From Symbiodinium kawagutii (lineage: Eukaryota > Sar > Dinophyceae > Suessiales > Symbiodiniaceae): DNA of 64,000 bases. Under the pieces are notes generated by a model. It did not search any database and was not told where the DNA came from. It saw only the letters and a list, made by a program, of their open reading frames with translations. This document shows positions 1 through 12,137 of the stretch, one piece after another. The stretch is taken from NCBI GenBank assembly GCA_009767595.1, contig VSDK01023990.1, positions 218,305 through 282,304 of the forward strand. Direction: 5' to 3'. How positions within the stretch are numbered: the stretch's first letter is position 1; the number at the start of each line of letters is the position of its first letter. The translations under genes and the position numbers were made by a program.

Positions 1-194
1 TGCTGTCAAACATTGGCCACCCATCACCAAGCTTCAAGCGCCATTGAACGCTGGTCATCAACCATCAACGACTCTTCCTGGTTGGTGGTCGAGCCACCCA
101 TGGTGAACTGGTGGTTAGTTAATAATGGTTAATAGTGCTTCGTAATGCTTTTTAATGGTTAGATATGGGTTGTGATATGGTTCATGATGATCGT

Positions 195-300
195 CTGGTT
201 GGTGGTTGAGCCACCCCTCGAACAATATGCGCAAGTCAATCATCCAACCATCCCCAACTAGAGCGGAAAACAAAAAACATGTCAATGAAATCACCAACAT
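195..300. repeat. MITE family B copy
   Basis: CTGGTTGGTGGTTGAGCCACCCC, then AATATGCGCAAGTCAA and a right end AAATCACCAAC. The family is about 100-120 bp with terminal CTGGTTGGTGGTTT / AAACCACCAACCAG. Confidence 0.75.
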
Positions 301-552
301 CGACACCATCCACAAACCAGATTCAGCATCACGCACCACCCATGGACCACGACCCATGAGCAACACCCAGGGAACCTTTTTTGACACCCAGGGACGATCC
401 ACACAGCGTTGATGCAAACCACCGCCACAGTGACTTGGTCGAAGAGACTGGACCTGGCTGGGAGAGTTGGTGGTTGATGGACCTATGGTGACCGTCAAAA
501 TGGGCATCTAAGAGCTCTCAGATATCTATAGATATCTATTAGATATCTATAT

Positions 553-656
553 GGAGGTTTCTCAAAATAAGGGTACCCCCAAATCATCCAATTTTTCATT
601 GTCTATAGTAGTCATAAACTCACCATTTTTTGGGTCCCCTATTTTGAGAAACCACC
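553..656. repeat. MITE family A copy
   Basis: 104 bp from GGAGGTTTCTCAAAATAAGG to CCCCTATTTTGAGAAACCACC, with AT-rich flanks repeating ATAT on both sides. It ends beside a (TA)n run at 658-678. A clean reference copy of the family. Confidence 0.85.
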
Positions 657-1081
657 ATATATATATATATATATATATCGGATAAATAGTGGCCATCTAT
701 GTGATATAGTCGATAGCGGTCACGATTCTCTGAAATCGAAATGGTTTATGGATACATGATATTGTATAGATTTCCCGTTGAAAGAACTTGAAATAGTAAC
801 TGCAACGATTTATGATGTAGATTATGATAGATCATCCCATCGAAATAGTATGAAATAGTAAAATTGTAACCCGGTGCTTTCTCATATGGCTCATATACAG
901 TAGATGGATCTGCTGAACACCATCTTTTTGTGTCGCGCTCCTCTTTCTTTCATGCAACTTTAGTTTTGCCATTCATCACGTTGGTTTGTCCATGGTGATC
1001 ATGGTGCCTACAAACTATCCAGCAAGTTCATCGCCATTACCACCAGTCTGGGGCGACACCATTTTTGTATGAATCCATTCA

Positions 1082-1215
1082 TCACTTGGTAGCAACGTCC
1101 GAAGAGTCGCTGAGTTGTGCGTTTTTATGGCGTGCCAACACCGATCCTACGATCCACAGAATGTTGGAAGATCTCATAGTCCGAGAAGTCAGCGCCGCAG
1201 CCACCTCGCCATTGC
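1082..1215 (-). CDS. Candidate terminal exon, unknown protein
   Basis: The minus strand shows an acceptor GCTGCTTTCAG|GC, then 44 codons including a stop (134 nt, entering in phase 1). The peptide begins NGEVAAALTSRTMRSSNILW and ends with a Ser/Asp-rich tail. The island is richer in GC than the flanking intron-like sequence. Not recognised. An open frame of 75 codons on the + strand overlaps and is the less likely reading. Confidence 0.35.
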
Positions 1216-1360
1216 CTGAAAGCAGCCTTCCTTCTTGTAGAAGTTGGTTACATCATATTGCCTCAGCTTGCTGGGTGAAATCACAACCCTGAAAAATCAC
1301 TGGTTGGAGAACAATGATTAACAGCAGTTGTTTAAGCATCACTTAACGAGTTGCCTTGGT

Positions 1361-1470
1361 GGCTTTAGATCCCTTGCTAAAAGTCTAACTTTTAGTGGCC
1401 ATATATGGTAAATCAATCATATCCCAAAAAGTCTAAAAAGATAAGGTAGTAGCTGTAATCCACCCAGTTG
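1361..1470. repeat. Dispersed repeat C, copy 1
   Basis: Shares TAGATCCCTTGCTAAAAGTC, AAATCAATCATATCCC and AAGGTAGTAGCTGTAATCCA with 42068-42191 in the same orientation. Function unknown; probably another small non-autonomous element or a duplicated segment. Confidence 0.78.
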
Positions 1471-1802
1471 CGTATGGTTAACACCATAGACAACCACTGG
1501 TTGGTCTTAACCATCATGCCAATCAAGGTCAGCTGTTGGCGGTCGTACCATAGGTCAGCTGGTACCATAGGTCAGCTTGCCACGGTAGTTGGGATCCAAA
1601 GAAGTTCATGGTCAAGACTAAGAACCGATTTAAGGTTTGATGGTGATAACGGAAACTTGCGCTGATCTAGTTGGCTGTTACCAGCACAATTAAACAAAAT
1701 CTATAAGGCATCCCAAAAATATGTTCGTTTTTTTCAAGAAGCCATCATCCTGAGGTCTCATTGTAACCTGGTAAACATTATGTATTGAACCAGAGTTTGA
1801 TT

Positions 1803-1902
1803 CTGGTTGGTGGTTTCCACTCCTATGAAAAGTGTTGGTCAGCCAACCAACCAAATTTGTGAATACAAGGGAAATAGACTTAATGTTTGAAGCCACCAAC
1901 CA
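1803..1902. repeat. MITE family B copy
   Basis: CTGGTTGGTGGTTTCCACTCC ... TTTGAAGCCACCAACCA, 100 bp, with the internal AGCCAACCAACCAAATTTGTGA characteristic of the family. Confidence 0.82.
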
Positions 1903-3684
1903 CTATTATTCACCTATAATTAACCACTATTAATGATTGTACCCCCGGTAAAGTATATATAATTACTATTAATAGCTAATAACCACCAACCAGAATTGCT
2001 TGAAATCACCAACCGGTTCTCCATCATCACCCTCTTAGCCATGTCATGACAAACACCATGGAATATAATTGAATATGATTAACCATGATTAACCAAGATA
2101 AACAATCATAAATGGTAGTTGGTAGTTAATGATACTGGTCGTTAATGATAGCTATAATCAAGCGCGTGGTAGATCGCGATTTTGCACGGGTGAGCCACTG
2201 CTGGTTAGAACAAACAAGGGAGTTTCTCAGTCAAGGTCTGGCTTGATGGATGGGAAAATCTATACACGACTGGACGTTGGGTCACCGACAAAAAGGCAGC
2301 GGGCCATTATGCTCAAGTGATAGCTACTGGCATGGAGCGCTTACTCCTTCCGCTTGCTCCCAAAAATGGAAGACTAGCTTCAGAAGCAGCTCAACCATGT
2401 GGATCCGAATCATATCCCATCATGACTTCTTTTTCTCAGTAGAACATGTAGAACCAGCACAACCCCACGCTTTTAACAGTGGAATGGCTCACAATGAACA
2501 AAATGACATGTTCACCACATCAATAATTACAATACAAGTCCATCTACGATTAAAGCAAATCGGTTCAAGCAACACCTCCACAAAAACAACAGTGCCTATG
2601 TAACGCCGAAACAAATCACCACCTACAACAAAAACACATCCAAACATATGAGGTCAGCAAAGGATCACATGAGAATGGCAAACCAGCAACAACCAAACAT
2701 GATTTCATCACATGACATTAATGCGACCACATGCGACCACGGCAATCCATGCAATGTGTATAAATGTATAAATCGGTAACTAGCAATAGAATGCAAAAAT
2801 GCACTACATCCATTTGGTAAAATGCAATGCGACCGCAAAAACGGTGATTTTCCATGGCAAAACTAGGTTTGGTACCCCAAATTTCCATGGCAAAACCAGG
2901 TTTTGTTCCATTCCTCACCTTTCTTTCTTTTCCATGGTACCCCTCTGTCGCCCAAACATGTTCGTATACGCCAAGCATCGGCCGCATCAAAGCTTTTCCT
3001 TGGCGTTTGGGGAAGGGGTTCTTTTTCAACCAGCGCTGGCTATGAGGGGTCCATCATGGCCGATGTGTAATCCAATCATAGGCTACTGGCTGAAGTCCAG
3101 TTAATATTCGTGAAAACTGTGACTATACATGGTTCACTGTCAAATCATGGTTACTTGATCTTGCTTGATGTTACATGATGTTACTTGATGTTACAACTTA
3201 ATCATGGCCTAATGGTGACTCATAGCCATTGGATCATGAGCAGCCATCACGGCCCGTTTTGGTTTGCTGTTGCCTCCCCCAGCACCGGACATTGGTGGAA
3301 CCAGAAACAATTTCACCATTGGATGGCGCTCATGCTGGTGGTAAATAATACGCAAAATCCTACTAAATGATAGTGGAAAGTGATGAATAGAATGTCTACT
3401 AGTGGTGAACAGTGGTTAATAGTCAACAGTGATCAATAGGGGGTGCTTAATGATGCTTAAAAAGGGTAGGGTGTGATTTGTTAATAAAGCTGCTTTACTT
3501 CTCAGCCACTATCATCACAGCATTGTAAAATTGAAATATCATGGCTTGTCAACCAATGGTGGTTTCTCAAAAAATAATGATTGAGAAATGATGATTAGGG
3601 GAAACCACCAAATGAACACTTTCCAAACCATCGAATAAACATCGGTTCAATACTCCTGTTTCGTTCCCATTCCATCGGTCCAAC

Positions 3685-3753
3685 CTGCTGAGACGCAGCG
3701 CGCTTCGTTAACCCCACAAGCCACCCAAGTTGAACGGAGCTGCGCGCAAATTC
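3685..3753 (-). CDS. Candidate internal exon of 23 codons
   Basis: Acceptor CTAAGCAG|GAA and donor CAGCAG|GTTGG enclose exactly 23 codons in phase 0 on the minus strand (EFARSSVQLGWLVGLTKRAA...). Both splice sites and phase agree, and the base composition stands out from its surroundings. Function not recognised. Confidence 0.42.
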
Positions 3754-3923
3754 CTGCTTAGTTGAGCTTGAAACACCTCTGTGGCTATGCAGATCCCAAA
3801 GCTATCATGAAACTGGCGACCTGTTAGGAGGTTCATCCATGGATGGTACTGAACTGCTGCCTTTGGACTATCCCACTGCCAAATGCAAATCTTTGGCCAA
3901 CAAAACTGAATGAATACTACCGT

Positions 3924-4036
3924 CCTGGCTGGTGGTTGAAGCACCCCTGTAAAAAAAAGAACATGTCAAACAACCAACCATTTGGATCCATTGGTAAGAC
4001 ATCTGGGAAATAACAAATGCTTGAGGCCACCAGCCA
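3924..4036. repeat. MITE family B copy
   Basis: CCTGGCTGGTGGTTGAAGCACC ... TTGAGGCCACCAGCCA; internal CAACCAACCATTTGGATC. Confidence 0.78.
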
Positions 4037-4991
4037 CTGTCAATGGAACAACAAGTCACGCGGCTCTCTGTATCCTCGGCTTGAAATCACCACCGCGATA
4101 GAAGTACCCCTCAATTATGCACGTGGCTATCCAATGTCCATACCACTATTTCTGGTGTTTTGATGTTATCAACACTGGTAGCGACATCAAAATAAACAAA
4201 TGAACAACATGTCAGGAATACACTGCTGTTCCTCAAAATCCCGAGGAATCTGATAGAAGAATCAGTTCACCTAAGACTGTGCCTCCAACCCTGGCCGCTG
4301 GTTAAACAATCTCATCACTGGACATAACAGTTCTCCTTCTCGAGCGCAAACTTAGCAGTGGTCAAGTGTCGAGCACGAGCTTTCATGGAGTCCAAGTCGT
4401 TCATTGAAACGCCACGAACGTTTTGACTTTGAGTCTTGTCCTGTGTGCAAACAAATTGCCATCGCATTACCGCAAATGTGCAGACCAACAGCTATACATA
4501 ACAACATGGCTGAAAAGGCAACAAACATGTGCCTCCATATGGCAAGATTCCAAAAAACTTACCCAGCAACTAAGCAGGAATTACAACCACTATGTTTCCG
4601 CAAGGCTCATACCATTATTACAGTACCACAGATTCGTTTGCATAGTGATGAACCATGAAACACATCAAATTTAACATAATTAACCTAATTAACTAACTAG
4701 TGATGAAACCGGACCATTATTACAGTACCACATGAAACATGAATCATCGACGGGGGCCCAATCAACGCCAGCTCCCGTCCTTCTTGCTCCCAAAGAAGCT
4801 CAAAGCAACACTTTTCCTTGGAAATCTTGGGTCAGACTTCGCCGCTCGGGGAAAAGATGGGAAATGGCATGGTTACTCCCAGTTGCATTCCTTGCCTGTA
4901 GATTGAACAACCAACGGGAAAGCCGAAATGGTCTATGCCGAAAATTCCTCAAACATGGGAAAGTGATGATTCCAACAAAAGTGTGTTCAGC

Positions 4992-5169
4992 CTGCTGGAA
5001 ACATGGGGCCAGCACGTTTGGTCTGATTTGGTCCCTTGTCACAAATTTCTGCTCGCAAGACCTCATCGGTTCCGTTCATGATTCGTGGGAAGATTGACAT
5101 GTTTTTGTAGATCCCAAGGCCTTGAGAACTGGCAACACCCCGCCGGTCCCGCTTGGAAGGGATCGAGAA
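4992..5169 (-). CDS. Candidate internal exon with a GC donor
   Basis: Acceptor CTGCCACAG|TTC and donor CCAGCAG|GCTGAA bound 178 nt (59 codons plus one base). The peptide includes RRGVASSQGLGIYKNMSIFP and later DEVLRAEICDKGPNQ. GC donors are regular in dinoflagellate genes. Longer frames on both strands overlap (4800-5336), but they lack good splice sites. No family recognised. Confidence 0.42.
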
Positions 5170-5955
5170 CTGTGGCAGCGCAGGGCTCCACCATTCCGAT
5201 CTTTACTCTTCACATCGCACCATTTTCTGAGGTCAATCCACCATTTGGTGAATGGGCACTCCTGGTAGCGGTAGCTCCTGGGTAGCTCCTGGGTTCCCCC
5301 TGTAAGGAGCTCCCTGGCTCCTTTGCTCCCTCCCAACCAATACTGATCCTGTTTCCGAATATCCAGCTATTGGTCCTACGTTCCTACGTGCTCATTTTCT
5401 GTTGCGAGACCGTTGCTCAACAACTAATAATTCAGCAAAAACAGTACGCCCAGGAATGCTCTATTCAATCAGGAACCACTAATGAATTACCTGGTAGGAA
5501 CGATTCATCAACAATCAACAAACGTGTCAGCAACAATAACTCCCCAAAATTGCTGATCAGTTGATAGCAAATGACAGCATAATACTGGTATAATTCACAT
5601 TTTGATAATGGTTGTCTGATTGATGATTTAGAAACACACAACCGCAAGCATCAAGCCACCAATAAAATGAAAAGATGGGGGACGATTTAGACCTTTCATG
5701 CCGACGTACCAATCCTGTGATCAACAGCGGCACATGCCAAGGGACTGAGTCTGTTGCTTTGCTGGCCTGCAACTTCGATCGCCACTTGGCCAAACATAAA
5801 CCGTTCGCAACACAACAACTGGGTCGCTATCACTGAGTCAACATGTCAAAGAGCCTGAGCATATCCAGTGATCAAGCGCTTAGCAAAACAGCCATTACTG
5901 CCACATCCACAGCATTAATGGCCTTTCCCTAAAAACATGTGGCAATGACTTGCAC

Positions 5956-6030
5956 CTCTTTGCCCTCAACGGTGGCTCCCCTACACCAAGGGGTGGAATG
6001 CCCCGAATCCTTGACCCTTCGTCTTCACTG
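5956..6030 (-). CDS. Candidate internal exon, 75 nt
   Basis: Acceptor AACTGGCAG|C and donor CAAAGAG|GTGCAAG. It encodes SEDEGSRIRGIPPLGVGEPP in phase 2 on both sides (1 + 72 + 2 nt). Acidic, then Pro/Gly-rich; no known domain. The incoming phase does not match the next exon upstream at 6551, so an exon between them is missing or one call is wrong. Confidence 0.33.
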
Positions 6031-6550
6031 CTGCCAGTTCGCCATGCCATTTTTTCGCAAGTCTTGTTGGATTGAATCAGACGACAACAACAGCAAACCA
6101 TGGCTATTGATGCTTAGCAATGGGGGTAAATGATGGTGAATGATGGTTGAACCTATGAACAGTGCGTGTTAATGACATCACCAGTTTCACCTTTGGAAAC
6201 TGTTGTTGCAATGTAGCATCAAAAAACTGAAGCGGGTTAAACTGAAAAACTGAATTTGTGTGTCATTGATACTTTTGTTTGCTATTGGTTACCAAACTTC
6301 AAGAACCCTGGTTACTACAGTAACTTCCGAAAACAAGAACCAACACACTATACTAATCAATTACCATCAAACATACTCACAATACTCCTCTATTAGCCGT
6401 ACTTCTAGATGATTAACTAAACATCATTGACCACAATTGAAACCATTATTGCTAATCATCACGCACCAATAGATCCATCGTTCTATGTCTAACATTCCTT
6501 GGCCATTCCGTAGCCACTACCGCATGGCTATCATTGGCTAACCACATCAC

Positions 6551-6718
6551 CTGCACACCACTGGGACGGCTGGCTACGCGCTGGGCTCCGCCTATGGGGA
6601 TCGGTTTGAGCACCGCGTTCTTCCAGGTCGATGTGTGTTTGGCTCCAGAACTCGCGAACGCGCTTGAAGCGCTTCGCAGGCACCGGAATCATCGTCTCGC
6701 CCGGTGGATCCGCCGCAT
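6551..6718 (-). CDS. Candidate internal exon of 56 codons, basic and charged
   Basis: Acceptor TCGGCGTCAG|AT and donor GGTGTGCAG|GTGATG, entering and leaving in phase 1. The peptide includes AADPPGETMIPVPAKRFKRV followed by a charged helix and an Arg/Ser-Pro stretch. The phase fits the RS-repeat exon at 7716-7847, so both may belong to one gene read right to left. A 62-codon + frame overlaps. Confidence 0.45.
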
Positions 6719-7715
6719 CTGACGCCGACATCATGGGACGATACAGTCGGATCAAGCATGGTGGGAAGGGGAAACAAACTTTTTAAAAAATGATGAAATT
6801 TAGATTTTCGATTCCATCCAGGAATGGCGCGTGGGCGGTAACATCCAGGAATCATGTTGGCTGGGAGATAGCAAGCCAATGGTGGTGCATAAAACAAGAA
6901 TAAGAAATGGAGGTGGATGATGAGGCACCCTGCCAAGAGCACTGGAACAGAAAAGATGTCAGGGCATCACCACCACAAATTTTGCCAACAGCAATAAACG
7001 GTCGTCAGAATGGTACTGGTAATGAACTACAATAGCTGAAACAAACAGCAACGACGCTGCGCAGGCACATCAATGACCATCAAATGGACACATGCAAAAG
7101 GGAACCCTTGGCCCATGGAAAGCCATGAGTGTCAAATGACTTTCATGTGTGGTTGCAAACCAACATGTTTGTGCAAAAGTTATACCTTTGCCTGAGCAAT
7201 GGTTCATTGTAATGCATGAACAAATGAAGAAACTGCCATTGTTTGGCAATGTGCGCTTGGGGTCCGGCGATGTCCTTCCAGGAACATACAGAGAGGACCC
7301 TAGTCACTTGGGCAATGGGACTGGCGTGTTTATTGCTAGCATGTGTTTTCTTCACTTTCCATCTTAGCAAACCGCACCCGGATAGGCACCTCGTCATTTC
7401 TCATCAAAAAACGAATTTTGTTGCAGATCCCAGTGCGCTTAAAGACATCTATGCTTGGAATGTTGATTCTTGCCAAAGTACTGGTAAGAGATTTCCTTCA
7501 ACCGTTGTCTTGCACAAAATCTTTTTCTTGAATGCTGTGACAGATTCGTTTGGCCATACACATGCAATGCTCCAAACCATTGCGTTTTGCCGTCACTAAC
7601 CATCACCAACTATATCACTAACCATGAACTGTTTTTGATGAATGATCACTAACCATCACTAACCATCACCACTCACCACTGACCTGTTCTCCAAACCATG
7701 ATCTGCCACTCCAAC

Positions 7716-7847
7716 CTTGCTCCTTGCCCTGCGATGGGGACCGTGATGGGGACCGTGATGGGGACCGCTCGCGGCCACGGTCGGACAGCGGTTTCGAGCT
7801 GCTGCGACCCTTGGAATCCTGCGAGCGGGGGAGCACCGGTCCAAAGT
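7716..7847 (-). CDS. Candidate exon encoding an RS (Arg/Ser) repeat
   Basis: Acceptor CAACCCCAG|AC; donor GAGCAAG|GTTGG at 7716, or alternatively GAACAG|GTCAGT at 7684. The 44-codon peptide contains SDRGRERSPSRSPSRSPSQG, encoded by three 12-bp units. RS tails occur in SR splicing factors and other nuclear RNA-binding proteins; no RRM is seen in the window, so the assignment stops at RS-domain protein. Incoming phase 1 matches the exon at 9280-9341, and outgoing phase 1 matches 6551-6718. Confidence 0.5.
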
Positions 7848-9279
7848 CTGGGGTTGTAATGGTAGATCCTGGCAATGATAACACATATGGTGGTTGATGA
7901 ATGGTTATGAATCGTAATAACGGTTGATGAATGATAAATAATAGTTGATATAGTAGTGAATACTGCTTGATGAATAGTGAACAATGGTTGATTGATGGGC
8001 TTTTCTATGGTTCACTCTAGTATACTATGATTAAATAGGATTAACAATAAGAAAGGGCAATCGCCAACAATAGTGGTTAAACAACAGTATACTACATGGT
8101 AACAATGGCTGATGAATGGCTGTAATGGCCGCGCACATTCGGTCTGCGGTCTCTGTTCTTGCAGGGAGAAAACAAAGGCTATGGGTAAGGCACAAGGCAA
8201 CAAGAACCATACAAAAGCAACATCACACTGTGACCAATAACATCAATGCAAACTTTTGTAAAACAAAACGATCACTGATGATAGAACTACACACTCAACT
8301 TGCTCTGTGCTATCCCAGCCGCTATTATTTGTTGTGCTGGATGATGCCGATGGTTCATAATGGTGAATTCATGATCAATGATAAATAATTCCTGGTTCAT
8401 AGTAATTATGGTTAATTCATGGCTTATAATAATAATGTTTAAGAAAGGTTTTGATGGAGGATAAAAACTAAGAATCATGATCATGGATTATTGTAAATCC
8501 TGATCATAACGGTGAGGCAATATTGTTTCAGAATGGTTGATAATGGTTACAATCATGCAAACATCATCAACAAATTGTTCATAAGGGTTGATAATGATAT
8601 CATTGATAGGGTTTTTGGGCGATGACCCGACTCTTTGTTGGCACGTTGGATCAGCCCGAAACACCTCGGGCACCCAACAACCCCACGGATGTGTAAGAAA
8701 ATGCTGGCCAAAAGAAGTACAACTAAATCGTCATCACACACCGCCATAGTGGGACTATAACCCCTGGGCCTCCAACACCTGAAAAAGAAGGTTTTTACCC
8801 TCCAAGATATAGACTATAATTTATAAGCTATAATTACAAATGATGTCTTTTGGGGGCCAAGGGACCTTTGTAATTGACCATTCTACACCTCTTTCAAGTG
8901 AATTAACGATCGAGAAATTCATATGCAGCCTATGGCCACTAACCATGAACCATGAATGGCCCCTACCCATTCATAATCAGTGCACTGTTGTATAACAGTC
9001 TGGTGCTTAGTTGCCCCCACCTAAAACAGTATGGCTGGCAAGAAACACTCATCTTGAAACCACCCACATAACCATCCTCATCATTCAACCATATATCATT
9101 CAACAATGTATACCCTCCAAATGGCCATTCTCCCCTATGAAAAATCATCGAAACCACCCAGCAAATAGCCTCTGGTAAACAAACCTGGAAGCCCAACATC
9201 CCCATTTTGCATACGCGAATCAGCTATACATGATAAATTTTCCATGATTTTCCATGCAACCAAGCTACCCAAGAGTCAC

Positions 9280-9341
9280 CTCCCTGCTGCTTCCCCTCCT
9301 CTCGACTCAACTCAAGGGTCGGCGTCAAACGCCGGGCAGAT
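9280..9341 (-). CDS. Candidate internal exon, 62 nt
   Basis: Acceptor CCGGCTCCAG|A and donor GGGAG|GTGACT on the minus strand. It encodes SARRLTPTLELSREEGKQQG (phase 2 in, phase 1 out). The outgoing phase fits the RS exon at 7847. Unknown function. Confidence 0.38.
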
Positions 9342-9436
9342 CTGGAGCCGGTGCAGCCCGGAACATGTGTTCATCATTGATGCATCGTGGTTGGTACTGG
9401 CGGATGATGGTTCGTTATGGATTCGCTAATGGCTAC

Positions 9437-9536
9437 CTGGCTGATGGTTGAGCCACCCCTACGAAAAATATGCGCAAGTCAACCAACCATTTGTGAATAC
9501 CAAGGAAAACTGTTTTTGAATCTACCAACCAACCAG
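9437..9536. repeat. MITE family B copy
   Basis: CCTGGCTGATGGTTGAGCCACC, AATATGCGCAAGTCAACCAA, ending ACCAACCAACCAG. Confidence 0.8.
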
Positions 9537-9637
9537 CTGCTGATTAATGGTCAATACTATTAGTTCACAATGTTTACAGTAGGGATGGTGATTATGATAG
9601 TGCCGTAACTATGATGAATAGCTCATGCATGGTATTG

Positions 9638-9715
9638 ATGGTGCTTGATGGTGCTTGATGGTGCTTGATGGTGCTTGATGGTGCTTGATGGTGGTTGATG
9701 GTGGTTGATGGTGTC
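9638..9715. repeat. Decamer tandem repeat TGATGGTGCT
   Basis: About eight units; the last two change GCT to GGT. The same motif is scattered as degenerate ATGGTTGATG throughout the intron-like DNA. Confidence 0.9.
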
Positions 9716-9786
9716 GAGACATGGAAAAAATTAATCAACAGTTACCCTTAGTAGGTAATCTTAAGTACCTGGCTGTGTAGGTCACT

Positions 9787-9879
9787 GGTGGTTTCTTGAA
9801 ATAGTGATACCCCCAGACATCATCCTTCCAATCATACACCAAGCATAACTTTGCGGGGTCCCGATCTTAGGAAACCACC
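9787..9879. repeat. MITE family A copy, degraded
   Basis: GGTGGTTTCTTGAAATAG ... GATCTTAGGAAACCACC, 93 bp. Point changes in both terminal repeats. Confidence 0.75.
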
Positions 9880-10287
9880 AAACATGGGATCCTATGATTT
9901 TCCAGCCTCTGTAGCAACGGAGGTTCCTTGAGTTTACCTCCTTGCCAAGTCACAGCGGGTTCATGGTTACCCAGTCAAGCCTTATCAATCCTGGATGTTC
10001 GTCTTGATTGGTAGTGGCTACCCATGGTGGGGAACGATCCCCTGGATTCCAAAAATCAACAGTTTTAATAGGCGGATTTGCCCAGCAATTTCTGCTGCGC
10101 GACCAGGTTGCTCGATCGGAGAGTAACGTGCAAAAAAAATCCAACACGAATCAGCAACGTGGCTTATGTCAGGAACGCAGGGGGCACCTAACCAAGACGG
10201 CACGGCTTCATCGTTCCCAAAAAAGGGCCCCTCAAGTTTCCAAGTTGGGGGAATCAAATTACCCAGCGAAATATAAACATCAAATAT

Positions 10288-10387
10288 GGGTGTTTCTCAA
10301 ACTAAGGACCCCTACAAATGGTTGGATTGTCATTATTGATGGTTGATCAACTGGATGATACGGGGATCCCTATTTTGAAGAACAACC
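10288..10387. repeat. MITE family A copy, degraded right end
   Basis: GGGTGTTTCTCAAACTAAGG on the left; the right end (CCCTATTTTGAAGAACAACC) is damaged. Confidence 0.65.
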
Positions 10388-10776
10388 ATCATCAATCAAA
10401 AATCCGAAAAATAGCTTCCCCAAGAAGAAGCAATAAAACAGCCGATTTTGGATTTGTTTTGTTTTTTTTTAGCTGGTGTACCAAGAGTTGCCACGTGCAA
10501 TGTTAGTCACTATGCATGGACCAAAAACAAGTTCGATCCCAGCGTCATGATGTTCACCATCAGTGACTCGTTATTGATCAATCTTGATCATTCAACTATG
10601 GGTAGTTGGATCATTGGTTGCTCAGATAAATCATGGGTGATTCAATGGTTCACCCACCCAATATAACCCATATGATTGACAAATCACTGCTGGGACCCTA
10701 CTAATCATGGAGTGGTTAAATGCTGAAGAGCCATTCACGGCGGACCCAGGGACCACCCCCGCCCATTGTGGGTCAC

Positions 10777-10896
10777 CCGCCTCGACTCCTGCGTCTCAAG
10801 CTCAGCCATGACGACCTCCTTAACGACGGCCGCAGGGGTCGTGGGTGCAGCGTCGCCCGAGACAGGCACCGGCAACGCGGGAGGTAGACTCGGAGC
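10777..10896 (-). CDS. Candidate exon, Ala/Pro-rich then acidic
   Basis: A pyrimidine-rich acceptor (CTCCCCTCCCAG|GCT) opens a minus-strand frame of 40 codons to CGAGGCGG|GTGACC. It reads APSLPPALPVPVSGDAAPTT and then VVKEVVMAELETQESRR. The island is clearly GC-richer than its flanks. Another donor at GGGGTG|GTCCC, 20 nt further, would leave in phase 2 and fit the exon at 9341. Confidence 0.42.
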
Positions 10897-11233
10897 CTGG
10901 GAGGGGAGCTCATGGAGTTGAGTGGTGGGGATGGTGGGGATGGTGGCAATGCTTGAGGGAAGTTAAAGAGGAGAAGTGGGGATTGTTTAGGAGAGTGATG
11001 GATGATGGATAGTTGAAATAGTTCATGATGATGAGGATAGTCTGGGATAGTGATGGATAGTGATGGATAGTGAATATGGCGAGCTAGGTCAGGGCTTTAA
11101 TCAACCAAGGTTCATGGAGGAAAATTAGCAACAATCATAGGGAAAATAATGGTTAATGATGGGGAACAAGGGATACAAGGTTTTGACCCACAACCATGTA
11201 GTTCATGGATGGTGCATGGATAGTCAATATCAT

Positions 11234-11338
11234 GGTTTCTCAATAACTGGGGGTACCCAAAGTTATGGTTGGAGTTCATAACTATGAATGGTTAACAAGC
11301 TGGATGATTTATGGGTACTCCCATTTTGAGACACCTCC
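11234..11338. repeat. MITE family A copy
   Basis: GGTTTCTCAATAACTGGGGG to ACTCCCATTTTGAGACACCTCC. The interior contains AGCTGGATGATTTATGGG, which resembles other copies. Confidence 0.65.
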
Positions 11339-11877
11339 AGAAAGTCGATGATGGTTCATGTAGGGTTGAGAGGGGTAGTGATGGTTAACCGTAATGATTT
11401 AGCTGATAGTTTGGGGTCAAGTGATAGCTAGTGGTTGATTGATGGTTAAGATTAATTGCTGATTCATGGTTCATAATTAATGGCTTAGGACGGTCGGATA
11501 ATTATGCATGGTAGTTGTTAATTGTTGATTATGGCTTGACCATAGTCAAATATGGGGAGAGCAAGTACGACATAAGCCACCAATAGTGATTGAGGGGTAG
11601 GACATCATGGGGGGCGTATCAAAATGAAAACCACAGTTTTGTCGAAAGCTCTCCGGTATCACATATTCATTGATATATATATATATATATATACAAATTG
11701 TATTGTATTTTGTTTGTTGCCTATATGTGTCAAACATTCAAAACCATTTCTTAATGCATTTGGGAAAATAAAATATGTCAATCAAACGAAATCAAACCAC
11801 CAACCAAATGATCTACAGTAGATCATCATAGATCATAGATGATCATCATTGGATCATTGGTGCAATCATCATAGATC

Positions 11878-12017
11878 GTCCACAAAGACTCCCACGGAGG
11901 GCTGACTGTTGGGAACTGCTCTGGAGCACAACCATCTGCCGGTGGAAAAAAGGCTCCTGGGGGCACTCCTGGCCTGGCTCCCCCAAATGAAACCGGGCCA
12001 GCGCCCGGGAACAGATC
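11878..12017 (-). CDS. Candidate exon next to the Copia insertion
   Basis: GC-rich island whose minus strand is open after GGCCAG|GATCTG and contains ARFHLGEPGQECPQEPFFHR. The 3' boundary is not clear. It lies just beyond the MITE remnant into which Copia inserted, which suggests the insertion is intronic and antisense to a host gene. Confidence 0.25.
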
Positions 12018-12028
12018 CTGGCCTCAGT

Positions 12029-12115
12029 AGGGTGTTTCTCAAGCCATAGAAGACCCTGAAATCATCCTTCATATCAGTCATTTACAGTAATAAACCGACC
12101 GTTTTGAGGGCTTCA
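12029..12115. repeat. MITE family A copy beside the Copia insertion
   Basis: AGGGTGTTTCTCAAGCCATAG, with internal AAATCATCCTTCATAT and AGTCATTTACAGTAATAAAC, as in the copy at 55013 read on the other strand. Beyond Copia, 27491-27540 holds TAAATGACTGATGTGAAGGA and GGGGTCCCCTAGTTGAAGAAACCC, the second half of a copy in the opposite orientation. Confidence 0.6.
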
Positions 12116-12132
12116 GGTTGCTTGGCTTATTA

Positions 12133-12137
12133 CTATA
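12133..12137. repeat. Target site duplication CTATA (left copy)
   Basis: CTATA abuts the first TG of the 5' LTR. The same five bases follow the final CA of the 3' LTR at 27486-27490. This marks the exact integration site. Confidence 0.93.

Noticed and set aside
6505..6530. Relic of the dinoflagellate spliced leader (CCGTAGCCA at about 6508)
   Set aside because: Only nine bases agree, and the rest of the leader is missing; chance match.
10520..10545. tRNA-like T-loop text GTTCGATCCC
   Set aside because: No matching stem or upstream anticodon arm; no tRNA gene found in the window.
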